From positions 350,213-414,212 of the forward strand of contig NZ_BSPP01000002.1 in NCBI RefSeq assembly GCF_030161095.1: a stretch of 64,000 bases of DNA, read 5' to 3'. Source of the DNA: Cypionkella aquatica (GTDB lineage Bacteria; Pseudomonadota; Alphaproteobacteria; Rhodobacterales; Rhodobacteraceae). Shown one piece after another: positions 44,822 through 53,687 of the stretch; the first letter of the stretch is position 1, and each line of letters starts with the position of its first letter. The translations under genes were made by a program, and so were the position numbers. The notes under the pieces were generated by a model. It made no database searches. It saw only the letters and a program-made list of their open reading frames with translations, and was not told the origin of the DNA.

Positions 44822-44845
44822 GGGCGGCCCTGCAAAGGGCCGCCC
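44822..44845 (+). terminator. Intercistronic hairpin after the binding-protein gene
   Basis: GGGCGGCCC-TGCAAA-GGGCCGCCC, perfect 9-bp stem, then GTTTCCC and the permease ATG. Likely an mRNA-stabilising or partial termination element. Confidence 0.75.
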
Positions 44846-44852
44846 GTTTCCC

Positions 44853-45911
44853 ATGACCAGCATCCCAGCACCGCAGTCGCGCCTGATACCCTTGCTTCGC
44901 CAGATCGGCGGCACGGTTGTCACGTTGTTTGTCACATTCCTTGGCTTGCTCATGGTGACGTTCTTCATCTCGAACGTCATTCCGGTTGATCCGGTTTTGT
45001 CGATCCTGGGCGAACGCGCGACCGAAGCGCAGATGGCCGAAGCGCGCGAGCGTCTGGGGCTGAACGAGCCTTTGTGGAAGCAATTCGGCATCTATGTCGG
45101 CAACACCTTGCAAGGCGATCTCGGCACCTCGATCCGCACCCGCGAGCCTGTGCTGGAAGAAGTCAGCCAGCGCTTCCCTGCGACCTTGGAGCTCGCCACC
45201 CTCGCCACCATTCTGGGTGTTCTTCTGGGCGTCCCCGCTGGCGTGATCGCCGCCACCAAACCCGGCAGCTTTTTCGACCAATCCACCCGGCTGATCGGCC
45301 TGATGGGCTATTCGATGCCAGTGTTCTGGCTGGGTCTGATGGGGCTGTTGCTGTTTTACGGCCAGTTGGAATGGGTCGGTGGGCCGGGGCGCTTGGATGC
45401 AGGCTATCAGATGTCGCTGGATTTTGAGCTGACCCAATACACTGGCATGATCCTGCTGGATACCGCCCTGAACAATCGCTGGGATATGTTCGCCAATGCG
45501 TTTTCCCACATCATCCTGCCCGCCGGAATTCTTGCCTATATCTCTATGGCTTATATCTCTCGCATGACCCGAAGCTTCATGATGAATGAACTCGGTCAGG
45601 AATACATCACCACCGCCCGCGTCAAAGGCATGCCAGAGCGCCGGGTGATCTGGGTTCATGCGCTGAAAAACGTCATGGTTCCCCTGATCACCGTGATCGC
45701 CCTCAGCTACGCCTACCTCTTGGAAGGTGCTGTGCTGACCGAAACGATCTTCGCATGGCCGGGACTTGGCAGTTACATCACCGATGCCCTGATGGTCGCA
45801 GATATGCCCGCCGTTCTGGGTGGCACTGTCGTTGTCGGCATCGCTTATATTGGCCTGAACATGTTGTCCGACCTGCTTTACCGCCTCGTCGATCCGAGGG
45901 CACGGGTATGA
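44853..45911 (+). CDS. Dipeptide ABC transporter permease, DppB type
   Basis: 352 aa from ATG 44853; a TTG at 44820 is less likely because it lies in the hairpin. First membrane segment about 19-40, then five more from about 105 on, with the EAA loop near residue 245 (YITTARVKGMPE). The stop overlaps the next start (ATGA). Partner of the DppC-type permease. Confidence 0.92.
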   Translation: MTSIPAPQSRLIPLLRQIGGTVVTLFVTFLGLLMVTFFISNVIPVDPVLSILGERATEAQMAEARERLGLNEPLWKQFGIYVGNTLQGDLGTSIRTREPVLEEVSQRFPATLELATLATILGVLLGVPAGVIAATKPGSFFDQSTRLIGLMGYSMPVFWLGLMGLLLFYGQLEWVGGPGRLDAGYQMSLDFELTQYTGMILLDTALNNRWDMFANAFSHIILPAGILAYISMAYISRMTRSFMMNELGQEYITTARVKGMPERRVIWVHALKNVMVPLITVIALSYAYLLEGAVLTETIFAWPGLGSYITDALMVADMPAVLGGTVVVGIAYIGLNMLSDLLYRLVDPRARV

Positions 45912-46813
45912 GCACACTCACCACATGGCTGCGCGACCCCAACCCCGCCTCGCGGATGCAATCCCGCCTTGGGCAAAGCTATCTCAGCTGGCTGCGCCTG
46001 CGCCGTAACCCCTTGGCAATGATCGGCCTTTTGATCACTGCCGCGCTGCTGTTCGTCGCTATCTTTGCGCCCCTGCTGGCCCCACACGAACCGATCACGC
46101 AAGAACTCGGCCGTCGCCTGCTGCCCCCCGGCACCCCCGGCAACATCCTTGGCACCGATGATTTCGGCCGCGATATCCTGTCGCGCATCCTCTACGGCAG
46201 CCGCATCACCCTCTACATCGTGCTGCTGGTGATCCTGACCGCCCCCGTTGTAGGCCTGATCATCGGGACCGTCGCAGGCTATTTCGGCGGCTGGACAGAT
46301 ACGATCCTGATGCGGATCACCGACATTTTCCTTGCCTTCCCGAAACTTATCCTCGCGCTCGCCTTGGTCGCCGTCCTCGGCCCCGGCATGGAAAACGCGG
46401 TGCTGGCCATTGCTCTGACAAGCTGGCCGCCCTACGCCCGCGTTGCCCGCGCCGAAACCCTGACCGTGCGCAATTCCGACTATATCGCCGCCGTCAAACT
46501 GCAAGGCGCTGGCCCCATCCGCATCATCTGGGGCCATGTCATCCCGATGTGCCTGCCCTCCGTCATCATCCGCGTCACCCTTGATATGGCAGGCGTGATC
46601 CTGACCGCCGCTGGCCTCGGCTTCCTTGGCCTTGGCGTGCAACCGCCCTTGCCAGAATGGGGCCTGATGATCAGCGCAGGCCGCAAATTCCTGTTTGAAC
46701 AATGGTGGGTCGCCACCATGCCCGGCCTTGCCATCTTCATCGTCAGCCTAGGCTTCAACCTGCTGGGCGACGGCCTCCGCGATGTTCTCGATCCGAAAAG
46801 CGCCAGCAAATGA
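45908..46813 (+). CDS. Dipeptide ABC transporter permease, DppC type
   Basis: 301 aa. N-terminal membrane segment about 36-56; the GTDDFGRDILSRILYGSR motif (about 82-99) is characteristic of DppC. The EAA loop is near 200 (YIAAVKLQGAG). It starts within the previous stop and ends within the next start (both ATGA). Confidence 0.92.
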   Translation: MSTLTTWLRDPNPASRMQSRLGQSYLSWLRLRRNPLAMIGLLITAALLFVAIFAPLLAPHEPITQELGRRLLPPGTPGNILGTDDFGRDILSRILYGSRITLYIVLLVILTAPVVGLIIGTVAGYFGGWTDTILMRITDIFLAFPKLILALALVAVLGPGMENAVLAIALTSWPPYARVARAETLTVRNSDYIAAVKLQGAGPIRIIWGHVIPMCLPSVIIRVTLDMAGVILTAAGLGFLGLGVQPPLPEWGLMISAGRKFLFEQWWVATMPGLAIFIVSLGFNLLGDGLRDVLDPKSASK

Positions 46814-47640
46814 GCCTCCTGACCGTCAAAAACCTCCGCGTCACCTTTGACACCGAAGCAGGCCGGGTCGAAGCCGTGCGCGGCGTCTCGTTCGACCTTG
46901 GCCGCGAACGCCTTGGCATCGTGGGCGAGTCCGGCTCTGGCAAAACCATGACGGGGCGGTCCGTGCTCCGCCTGATCCGCCCGCCGGGCAAGATCGAGGC
47001 CGATGAGATGACCTTCGACGGCATCGACCTGATGCGCGCCTCGGAAACCCAGATGCGCGCCCTGCGCGGCCCCCGCATCGCCATGGTGATGCAAGACCCG
47101 AAATACTCGCTGAACCCGGTTATGAAGGTCGGAGCGCAACTGACCGAAGGTCTGCGCCAACGCGACCGCCTCTCAAAACCCGAAGCCTACGCCAAAGCCA
47201 TCGACGCCCTGAACGCCGTGCAAATCCGCGACCCCGCCCGCGTGATGGAAGCCTACCCGCACGAACTTTCCGGCGGCATGGGCCAGCGCGTGATGATCGC
47301 GATGATGCTGATCCCCAACCCCGACCTTTTGATCGCCGATGAACCCACCAGCGCCTTGGATGTGACCGTGCAAGCCGAAGTGCTGTCGATCCTCGATAAC
47401 CTCGTCAAAACCCGCGGCATGGGCCTGATCTTCATCTCCCACGACCTGCGCCTCGTCGCCCGCTTCTGCGACCGGGTCTTGGTGATGTACAAAGGCAAGG
47501 TCGTCGAAGAACTTGCGGCCAAGGATCTCATGCAAGCCAAACACCCCTACACCCAAGGCCTGCTGAATTGCCTGCCCCGTATCGGCGGCTCCCGCGCGCC
47601 GCTGCCAAGCCTTGACCGCGACGCAAGTTGGGCGCTTTGA
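46810..47640 (+). CDS. Dipeptide ABC transporter ATP-binding protein, DppD type
   Basis: 276 aa. Walker A GESGSGKT (about 37-44), signature LSGGMGQR (about 155) with Met for the usual Gln-adjacent residue, Walker [13 protein letters not shown] (about 175). The C-terminus has the oligopeptide-transporter extension (HPYTQGLLNCLPRIGG). ATG overlaps the DppC stop. Confidence 0.92.
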   Translation: MSLLTVKNLRVTFDTEAGRVEAVRGVSFDLGRERLGIVGESGSGKTMTGRSVLRLIRPPGKIEADEMTFDGIDLMRASETQMRALRGPRIAMVMQDPKYSLNPVMKVGAQLTEGLRQRDRLSKPEAYAKAIDALNAVQIRDPARVMEAYPHELSGGMGQRVMIAMMLIPNPDLLIADEPTSALDVTVQAEVLSILDNLVKTRGMGLIFISHDLRLVARFCDRVLVMYKGKVVEELAAKDLMQAKHPYTQGLLNCLPRIGGSRAPLPSLDRDASWAL

Positions 47641-47642
47641 AC

Positions 47643-48392
47643 ATGCTCATCGAGATAGAAAACCTCTCCGTCACCTTCACGGCCCAAGGCCGCCAGGTCC
47701 GCGCCGTCGAAGGCGTGTCGCTTAACGTCAAAGCGCAGGAATCCTTCGGCCTCGTTGGCGAAAGCGGCTCGGGCAAATCCACCATCCTGCGCGCGATCTG
47801 CGGCTTGGCCCCAATCTCGGGCGGCAGCATCCGCATCAATGGCAAACCGATCACCCACGACCGCGCCTTCTCGCGCCAAGTCCAAATGGTGTTCCAGGAC
47901 CCCTACGCCAGCCTGCACCCCCGCCACACGCTGGACCGCACGCTGTCGGAACCTCTCGCCATCCACGGCCTCCCTGTCACCGATGCCGCGATCACCAAGG
48001 CGCTGACCGACGTGGGCCTGCCCCCCAACTTCCGTTTCCGCTACCCGCACCAACTGTCGGGTGGCCAACGCCAACGCGTCGCCATCGCCCGCGCTTTGAT
48101 GCTGCAACCCGAAATCCTGCTGCTCGACGAGCCCACTTCCGCGCTTGACGCAAGTGTGCAAGCAGAAACCCTCAACCTGCTCTCGCGCTTGCGCGCGGAA
48201 CGCGGCCTCACTTTCCTGATGGTTTCCCACGACCTCGCCGTGATCGACCACATGTGCGACCGCATCCTCGTCATGCAGCACGGCAAAGCGGTGGAGGAAC
48301 TCTCTCGTGAAGCCCTCGCCACCGCCCAGATGACCACAACCTACGCCCGCAGCCTGTTCGCAGCCTCCGCCGACCGCATGCTCGAAGGCTAA
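47643..48392 (+). CDS. Dipeptide ABC transporter ATP-binding protein, DppF type
   Basis: 249 aa from ATG 47643, two bases after the DppD stop. Walker A GESGSGKS (about 36-43), Q-loop VFQDPYASLHP, signature LSGGQRQR (about 141-148), Walker B LLLDEPTSALD (about 162). Somewhat shorter than usual DppF, without the zinc-cluster tail. Confidence 0.92.
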   Translation: MLIEIENLSVTFTAQGRQVRAVEGVSLNVKAQESFGLVGESGSGKSTILRAICGLAPISGGSIRINGKPITHDRAFSRQVQMVFQDPYASLHPRHTLDRTLSEPLAIHGLPVTDAAITKALTDVGLPPNFRFRYPHQLSGGQRQRVAIARALMLQPEILLLDEPTSALDASVQAETLNLLSRLRAERGLTFLMVSHDLAVIDHMCDRILVMQHGKAVEELSREALATAQMTTTYARSLFAASADRMLEG

Positions 48393-48413
48393 GTCTACCA
48401 GTTTCATCTGTTC

Positions 48414-48453
48414 ATAAATATCCCACGGGGGCGCGGGGGTGTGAAACCCCCGC
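48414..48453 (+). repeat. Dispersed 'AAATATCC' element with hairpin
   Basis: ATAAATATCC (48414-48423) followed by a hairpin GCGGGGGT-GTGAA-ACCCCCGC (48433-48453) after the ABC operon. Same plan as the element at 17.8 kb. It may end transcription before the dipeptidase gene or merely separate the cistrons. Confidence 0.6.
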
Positions 48454-48484
48454 CCGCCAGCACAGCAAACCATAGGCTCTTAAC

Positions 48485-49540
48485 ATGTTCCCCACCTTTG
48501 ACGGCCACAACGACCTGCTCTTGCGCCTGCACAATCACCCCGAAAACCGCGAGGCAATCTGGCTGACCGGTGAAGGCAAAGGCCATCTCGACCTGCCCCG
48601 CATGCAAAAGGGCGGCTTCAAAGCTGGCTTCTTTGCCATCTACATCCCATCCCCCGAAGCCCACGACGCCCCTGACTACATGGCGCAGATGGAAAACCCG
48701 CCCTTCAGCATCCCCTTGGGCGATCTAATCTCCGAACCCGAGGCCCTTCCCGTTGCCATGTCGATGGCAAGGCAATTCCTGTGGATGGAGCGCGCCTCAA
48801 ACGGCCAATTCAAACTCTGCACCACCACCGCCCAGATCCGCGACTGCCTCAACTCCAACACCATCGCAGGCATCCTGCATATGGAGGGCGCCGAGGCCAT
48901 CGACGCCAACCTCGACAACCTCTACGCCTTCCACGCCATGGGCCTGCGCTCGCTTGGCCCGGTCTGGTCGCGCCCGACCATCTTCGGCCACGGCGTCCCC
49001 TTCGCCTTCCCCTCCAGCCCCGACACGGGTGAGGGCCTGACCGACGCCGGAAAACGCCTGATCCGCGCCTGCAACGATCTGAAAATCATGATCGACCTGA
49101 GCCATATCAACGAGGCAGGCTTCAATGACGTCGCACGCCTCACCGATGCCCCTCTCGTCGCCACCCATTCCAACGCCCACGCGATCACGCCCAGCAGCCG
49201 CAACCTGACCGACCGCCAACTGCACATGATCCGCGACAGCAAAGGCATGGTCGGCCTCAACTTCGCCACTTCTTTCCTGCGCCGCGATGGCAAACAATCG
49301 GGCGATATGGGCTGGGAAGATGTGCTCGCCCACCTTGATCACCTGCTGGAAACCTTGGGCGAAGACCACCTCGGCCTCGGTTCCGATTTCGACGGCGCAA
49401 CCCTGCCCAACGGCATCGGCGACGTCACCGGCCTGCCCGCGCTGCAACAGGCGATGCTGGATCACGGCTATGGCGAGGCGTTGATGCAAAAGCTGTGCTA
49501 TGACAACTGGTTGGCACTGCTCGACCGCACATGGGGCTGA
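48485..49540 (+). CDS. Membrane dipeptidase (peptidase M19), paralogue 2
   Basis: 351 aa. HND in FDGHNDLL, Glu in LHMEGAEA, His in DLSHINEAG and ATHSNAHA. It shares long motifs (GLRSLGPVWSRP, FGHGVPF, SRNLTDRQL) with the dipeptidase at 42 kb, so they are paralogues, but has an insert of about 20 residues near 60-80. It follows the dipeptide ABC operon on the same strand. Confidence 0.9.
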   Translation: MFPTFDGHNDLLLRLHNHPENREAIWLTGEGKGHLDLPRMQKGGFKAGFFAIYIPSPEAHDAPDYMAQMENPPFSIPLGDLISEPEALPVAMSMARQFLWMERASNGQFKLCTTTAQIRDCLNSNTIAGILHMEGAEAIDANLDNLYAFHAMGLRSLGPVWSRPTIFGHGVPFAFPSSPDTGEGLTDAGKRLIRACNDLKIMIDLSHINEAGFNDVARLTDAPLVATHSNAHAITPSSRNLTDRQLHMIRDSKGMVGLNFATSFLRRDGKQSGDMGWEDVLAHLDHLLETLGEDHLGLGSDFDGATLPNGIGDVTGLPALQQAMLDHGYGEALMQKLCYDNWLALLDRTWG

Positions 49541-49544
49541 GCGT

Positions 49545-49617
49545 TAGGGTGCGTGATGTCACGCACCTTCCTTCCCGCTAGCCAACATGCAATTCTGCGT
49601 GAAATCACCCACCCTAC
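49545..49617. repeat. Palindromic MITE/REP-like element A
   Basis: Termini TAGGGTG (49545-49551) and CACCCTA (49610-49616) are inverted. Inside, GGTGCGTGATGTCACGCACC is a 20-bp near-perfect palindrome (49548-49567). It lies between the dipeptidase and SDR genes. Confidence 0.7.
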
Positions 49618-49629
49618 GAAGGCCCACTG

Positions 49630-50394
49630 ATGCCCAAACTCGCCCTCGTCACCGCAGGCCCCTCCGCCATTGGCCACGCCCTTGTGACCGCCCTAGCAGG
49701 CGCGGGCTACGACGTGGGCTTCACCCATCTAGGTCAGGCGCAAGCCGCCGAAACGCTGATCGCGCAGGTGGAATCGCTCGGCCAACATGCCCGCGCTTGG
49801 GAATGTGACGCAGGCGATGAGGCCCAAACCGCCCGCTTCCACGCCGAGGCTGCCGCATGGGCCGATGCCGCCCCCTCTGTCATGGTCAACAACGCAGGTA
49901 TCCAGACATGGTCCAGCCTGCTGGACCTCAAACCCGATGACTGGGACCGCACCATCGCCACCAACCTGCGCGGCACGTTTTTGAACACCCAAGCCGCCGC
50001 CCGTGCGATGATCGCCGCCAACCAACCCGGTGCCATCATCACCCTTGGCTCGGGCTGCAACAAACTCGCCTTCCCCAAGCTGGTCGATTACACCACATCG
50101 AAAGGCGGCATCGAGCAGTTCACCAAAATCGCCGCTGTCGAACTTGGCCCCCATAACATCCGCGTCAACTGCATCGCCCCCGGTGCCATCGCCACCGCCC
50201 GCACCGCAGCCGAGGCCCCGGATTACGACGCCACTTGGGCGCGCGTCACGCCGTTGCGCCGCGTCGGCACCCCGCAGGATTTGACCGGCCCCTTGCTGTT
50301 CCTGATCTCGGATGCAGCAAGCTTTGTCACTGGCCAAACCCTCTGGGTCGATGGCGGCGCGTTCTCTCAGGCCAACTGGCCGTATGAGTCTTAG
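49630..50394 (+). CDS. Short-chain dehydrogenase/reductase
   Basis: 254 aa. Cofactor motif VTAGPSAIGHAL (the first Gly of GxxxGxG is changed to Ala-Gly-Pro), VNNAGI (NNAG), catalytic Ser in GSGC, YTTSK (Tyr-Lys), and PLRRVGTPQDL near the end. An NAD(P)-dependent oxidoreductase of unknown substrate. It is bracketed by two palindromic elements of the same family. Confidence 0.88.
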   Translation: MPKLALVTAGPSAIGHALVTALAGAGYDVGFTHLGQAQAAETLIAQVESLGQHARAWECDAGDEAQTARFHAEAAAWADAAPSVMVNNAGIQTWSSLLDLKPDDWDRTIATNLRGTFLNTQAAARAMIAANQPGAIITLGSGCNKLAFPKLVDYTTSKGGIEQFTKIAAVELGPHNIRVNCIAPGAIATARTAAEAPDYDATWARVTPLRRVGTPQDLTGPLLFLISDAASFVTGQTLWVDGGAFSQANWPYES

Positions 50395-50400
50395 GTTGGG

Positions 50401-50456
50401 GTAGGGTGCGTGCTTGCACGCACCTTTGGCGCGGTGCGTGCAAGCACGCACCGTAC
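50401..50456. repeat. Palindromic MITE/REP-like element B
   Basis: GGTGCGTGCTTGCACGCACC (50405-50424) is the exact reverse complement of GGTGCGTGCAAGCACGCACC (50433-50452), and each arm is itself nearly palindromic. The left end GTAGGGTG matches element A. It lies between the converging SDR and LysR genes and would form a strong stem. Confidence 0.8.
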
Positions 50457-50458
50457 CG

Positions 50459-51379
50459 CTACCGCCCCTCAATCGCGCCGCGCACCGCATCGCGCACATG
50501 CGCTGCCATGAAATCGGTGAACAATTTCACCTTGGGGTCTTTCAAGCGCCGATGCTGCGACAGGCTGGAAAGTTGGGTCGGCAAGGGTGGCGTGGCGGTG
50601 GCCACGGGCACCAGCGCGCCTGATCGCAAGTGGTCCGCGACTTCAAACACCGGTTTCATCACGATGCCACGTCCGTCGAGTGCCCAACCTGTCAGCACAT
50701 CGCCGTCATCGCTCTCAAACGGGCCAGAAATTTCATAGCGCCGCACGCCGTCGGGGGTTTGCAGCGCCCACTGAAATTCTTTGGCACCGGGAAAACGCAG
50801 GTTAAGGCAGTCGTGTTTATCGCCGACCAAAGCCGCGCCATCTTCCGGCATGCCGCGCCGTTCGATATAGGCAGGCGAGGCGCAGAGCACCCGTGGGCAA
50901 TCGGCAATCAGCCGGACTTTCAGCGTGGAATCTTCCAGTATCCCCAGATGAAACGCCACATCCAGCCCTTCGGCGGTCACATCAATGATGCGGTCCGACA
51001 GCCGCAGCCGCACGTCGATCTGCGGATACATGTCTTTGAAAACAGGCACATGCGGCGCGATAAACCTGCGCCCCACCCCCAAAGGGGCCGAGACAAAGAT
51101 CGTCCCGCGCGGGTTTTGGGTGACATCCATCACCGCCGCTTCGGCATCGTCGATTGCCTCCAGCACCCGCTTGGCACCTTCAAAAAAGATCCGGCCATTC
51201 TCGGTCGGCTGCAAGCTGCGCGTGGTGCGCGAGAACAACCGCACCCCCAGATGTTTTTCTAACTCGGATATCCGCGCCGAGGCCACGGCGGGCGAGGTGC
51301 GCTGATCGCGCGCCGCCGCCGACATACTGCCCAGCTCGTACACCCGCACAAACATCTTGATCGTGTTGACATAGGACAT
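50459..51379 (-). CDS. LysR-family transcriptional regulator
   Basis: 306 aa. N-terminal winged HTH (about 3-60; SMSAAARDQRTSPAVASARI recognition region, ELEKHLGVRLFSRTTRSLQPT). C-terminal PBP2-type effector domain (about 90-300). It is divergent from puuD with a 94-base gap, so it most likely controls urate oxidation; the effector is unknown. Confidence 0.88.
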   Translation of the reverse strand: MSYVNTIKMFVRVYELGSMSAAARDQRTSPAVASARISELEKHLGVRLFSRTTRSLQPTENGRIFFEGAKRVLEAIDDAEAAVMDVTQNPRGTIFVSAPLGVGRRFIAPHVPVFKDMYPQIDVRLRLSDRIIDVTAEGLDVAFHLGILEDSTLKVRLIADCPRVLCASPAYIERRGMPEDGAALVGDKHDCLNLRFPGAKEFQWALQTPDGVRRYEISGPFESDDGDVLTGWALDGRGIVMKPVFEVADHLRSGALVPVATATPPLPTQLSSLSQHRRLKDPKVKLFTDFMAAHVRDAVRGAIEGR

Positions 51380-51473
51380 TTTCGCGCCAATCTTGAAAGT
51401 ATTCCCGGCGTTTTCAGGATTAACAGATCAATGCCGCTCGGTATAGCCTGTCTACAGCCAAAGGAGAGCGCCA

Positions 51474-52709
51474 ATGTATGACTGGATCGTGCTGTGGGAA
51501 TGGGTCGAACTTGCCGTGCGCTGGCTCCATGTCACGACTGCCATGGCGTGGATCGGCTCGTCGTTTTACTTTATCGCGCTTGACCTTGGCCTGCGCAAAA
51601 CTCCCAGCCTGCCGCCGCTTGCGCATGGCGAGGAATGGCAGGTCCATGGCGGCGGGTTTTATCACATCCAGAAATACCTTGTGGCCCCTGCGATGCTGCC
51701 CGAGCACCTGACATGGTTCAAATGGGAAAGCTATACCACTTGGCTTTCCGGCTTTGGCATGTTGTTTCTGGTCTATTACCTTGGCGCGAACCTGTATCTG
51801 ATTGACCCCGCTGTGGCCGATCTGACTCAGGCCCAAGCCATTGCCATATCATTGGGCAGCCTTGCTTTCGGCTGGATCGCCTATGATCTGATCTGCAAAA
51901 GCCGCTTTGGCGATGACAACACCCGGCTGATGATCGGGCTTTATGTCATCCTTGTCGGCATGGCTTGGGGCTACACGCAAGTTTTCTCGGGCCGCGCCGC
52001 CCTGCTGCATTTGGGCGCGTTCACCGCGACGATCATGTCGGCCAATGTGTTCATGATCATCATGCCGAACCAGCGCATCGTCGTGGCCGATCTGAAGGCA
52101 GGCCGCACGCCTGATCCGAAATACGGCAAGATCGCCAAGCAGCGCAGCACGCATAACAACTACCTGACGTTGCCCGTGCTGTTCCTGATGCTGTCGAACC
52201 ACTATCCGTTGGTGTTCGCCACTGAATACAACTGGCTGATCGCCAGCCTCGTGTTTCTGATGGGAGTCACCATCCGGCACTGGTTCAACACCAAACATGC
52301 GCGCAAGGGCAACCCGCATTGGACATGGTTTGCCACCGCTTTGATCTTCCTGATCATCGTCTGGCTGTCGACAGCCCCGATGCGGCACCGCCCCGAGGAA
52401 ACTACGCTGAACGCCACCGCACTGACCTACGCCAGCGCGCAGGGCTTTGATCAGGTTGTCAGCATTGTGCAGGGCCGCTGCTCAATGTGCCACGCCGCCG
52501 AGCCCGTCTATGAAGGCGTTTACTGGGCGCCGAAAGATGTGGTCTTGGAAACCCCGGCCCAGATCGCCTCAGAAGCGCGGGGCATCTACACCCAATCTGG
52601 TCTGACCCATGCGATGCCCCCCGCCAACCTCAGCTATATGGAACAGCCAGAGCGTGACCTGATCCGCCGATGGTTCCAATCGGCAGGGCAGGGTGGTCAC
52701 AGCAGTTAG
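51474..52709 (+). CDS. puuD: Urate hydroxylase PuuD with cytochrome c domain
   Basis: Membrane enzyme that oxidises urate to 5-hydroxyisourate, passing electrons to its cytochrome c domain. 411 aa; AAAGGAG before ATG 51474. N-terminal integral domain of about eight segments with conserved His (WLHVTTAMAWIGSSF, HIQKYLV), and a C-terminal periplasmic c domain with haem motif CSMCH (336-340) and likely Met381. The PuuD length and order are standard. Divergent LysR gene upstream. Confidence 0.92.
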   Translation: MYDWIVLWEWVELAVRWLHVTTAMAWIGSSFYFIALDLGLRKTPSLPPLAHGEEWQVHGGGFYHIQKYLVAPAMLPEHLTWFKWESYTTWLSGFGMLFLVYYLGANLYLIDPAVADLTQAQAIAISLGSLAFGWIAYDLICKSRFGDDNTRLMIGLYVILVGMAWGYTQVFSGRAALLHLGAFTATIMSANVFMIIMPNQRIVVADLKAGRTPDPKYGKIAKQRSTHNNYLTLPVLFLMLSNHYPLVFATEYNWLIASLVFLMGVTIRHWFNTKHARKGNPHWTWFATALIFLIIVWLSTAPMRHRPEETTLNATALTYASAQGFDQVVSIVQGRCSMCHAAEPVYEGVYWAPKDVVLETPAQIASEARGIYTQSGLTHAMPPANLSYMEQPERDLIRRWFQSAGQGGHSS

Positions 52710-52719
52710 GCAACTCAGC

Positions 52720-53496
52720 TTAGCCGCCGGTTTGCTGGCGCAGGCTGCGCAGTTGGTCGGCGGTCAGATAGCCGCTTGCGCGCAACCCTTCGTCCCGCTG
52801 CCACGCGGCCATCGCTCGCCGTGTGTTGGCGCCAAAGCCGCCATCAACGCCGTAAGTGTTGTAGCCCAGCGTCGTCAACCGCCGCTGCACCTCGCGGCGC
52901 TCGGCATAGCTGAGGTTCAGCAGGCTTTCCTCCAGCGCGTCATTGCCCGCCGACGGCTCTGCAGGTCCGGGGCCCACGACGGACCCGGCCTGTTGCGCCA
53001 GCAGATTGACCTGCCGCGCCGTCACATAGCCCGTTATGGATTGCTTGTTCTTGCGCTGCCAGCTGCCAATCGCATCGCGGGTTTTCGCGCCCCACAACCC
53101 ATCCGCCACCCCGGTCGGATAGCCCACCGCAGTCAGCTGTTTCTGGATCAAAACCCGCTGCGACCGCGAGAGCCCCAACGATGCCTCAACCGAGGCCGCG
53201 CTTTGTCCGCCACCCACAGGCGGCTTCGGAGCAGGATCCTCCACCGCGCCCAGCTTGACCAAAGCCCGCTGCGCGTTTTCGCGGTACACCCCCGTGGGAT
53301 ACTGCGACAGATAGCTGCGATAGCCGCGCACAGTGTTTTGCTGCTGCGCTTGCAGATATGCGCGCTTGTCGGCCTCTTTGGCGATCAACTGTTGGGCGAT
53401 GCCCGAAACCACATCGCCCAGATCAGTCTGCGCCCGCGCCGGAGCCGCCATCGCAAGGCTGGCTGCCAGCAAAATCGGCAAAGTTACATTCCGCAT
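52720..53496 (-). CDS. Secreted peptidoglycan-binding protein
   Basis: 258 aa from ATG 53494-53496 (AAAGGA upstream). Signal peptide about 1-22 (LLAASLAMAAPARA). A helical QTDLGDVV...LQAQQQNT region is followed by two PG_binding_1 repeats (about 105-165 and 190-255, with TRDAIGSWQRKN and TRRAMAAWQRDEG). No catalytic domain, so it probably anchors in the envelope. It converges with puuD. Confidence 0.85.
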   Translation of the reverse strand: MRNVTLPILLAASLAMAAPARAQTDLGDVVSGIAQQLIAKEADKRAYLQAQQQNTVRGYRSYLSQYPTGVYRENAQRALVKLGAVEDPAPKPPVGGGQSAASVEASLGLSRSQRVLIQKQLTAVGYPTGVADGLWGAKTRDAIGSWQRKNKQSITGYVTARQVNLLAQQAGSVVGPGPAEPSAGNDALEESLLNLSYAERREVQRRLTTLGYNTYGVDGGFGANTRRAMAAWQRDEGLRASGYLTADQLRSLRQQTGG

Positions 53497-53637
53497 CGGG
53501 TTCATCCTTTGGTAAAGCGCCAGCTTGGCCGCTCGCATGGCCATCTGGGCAAGTATACATCAGACAGATAACGCCCAAGCGGCAGAATGGTTGCGATGGA
53601 TTTCCAAAATGCCCTATCCAAGCTTTGCAAAACACCA

Positions 53638-53665
53638 GTGGGGGCAGCACAGTCGCTGCCCCCAC
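53638..53665 (-). terminator. Hairpin after the SDR gene
   Basis: GTGGGGGCAG / CTGCCCCCAC, perfect 10-bp stem, 8-base loop, 22 bases past the SDR stop. Confidence 0.6.
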
Positions 53666-53687
53666 GATGCTGCCCCTACGATGCTGC

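Noticed and set aside
43208..45091. A 627-codon minus-strand frame opposite the dipeptide binding-protein gene
   Set aside because: The plus strand encodes a full SBP with signal peptide and ribosome site; the minus frame has no motifs.
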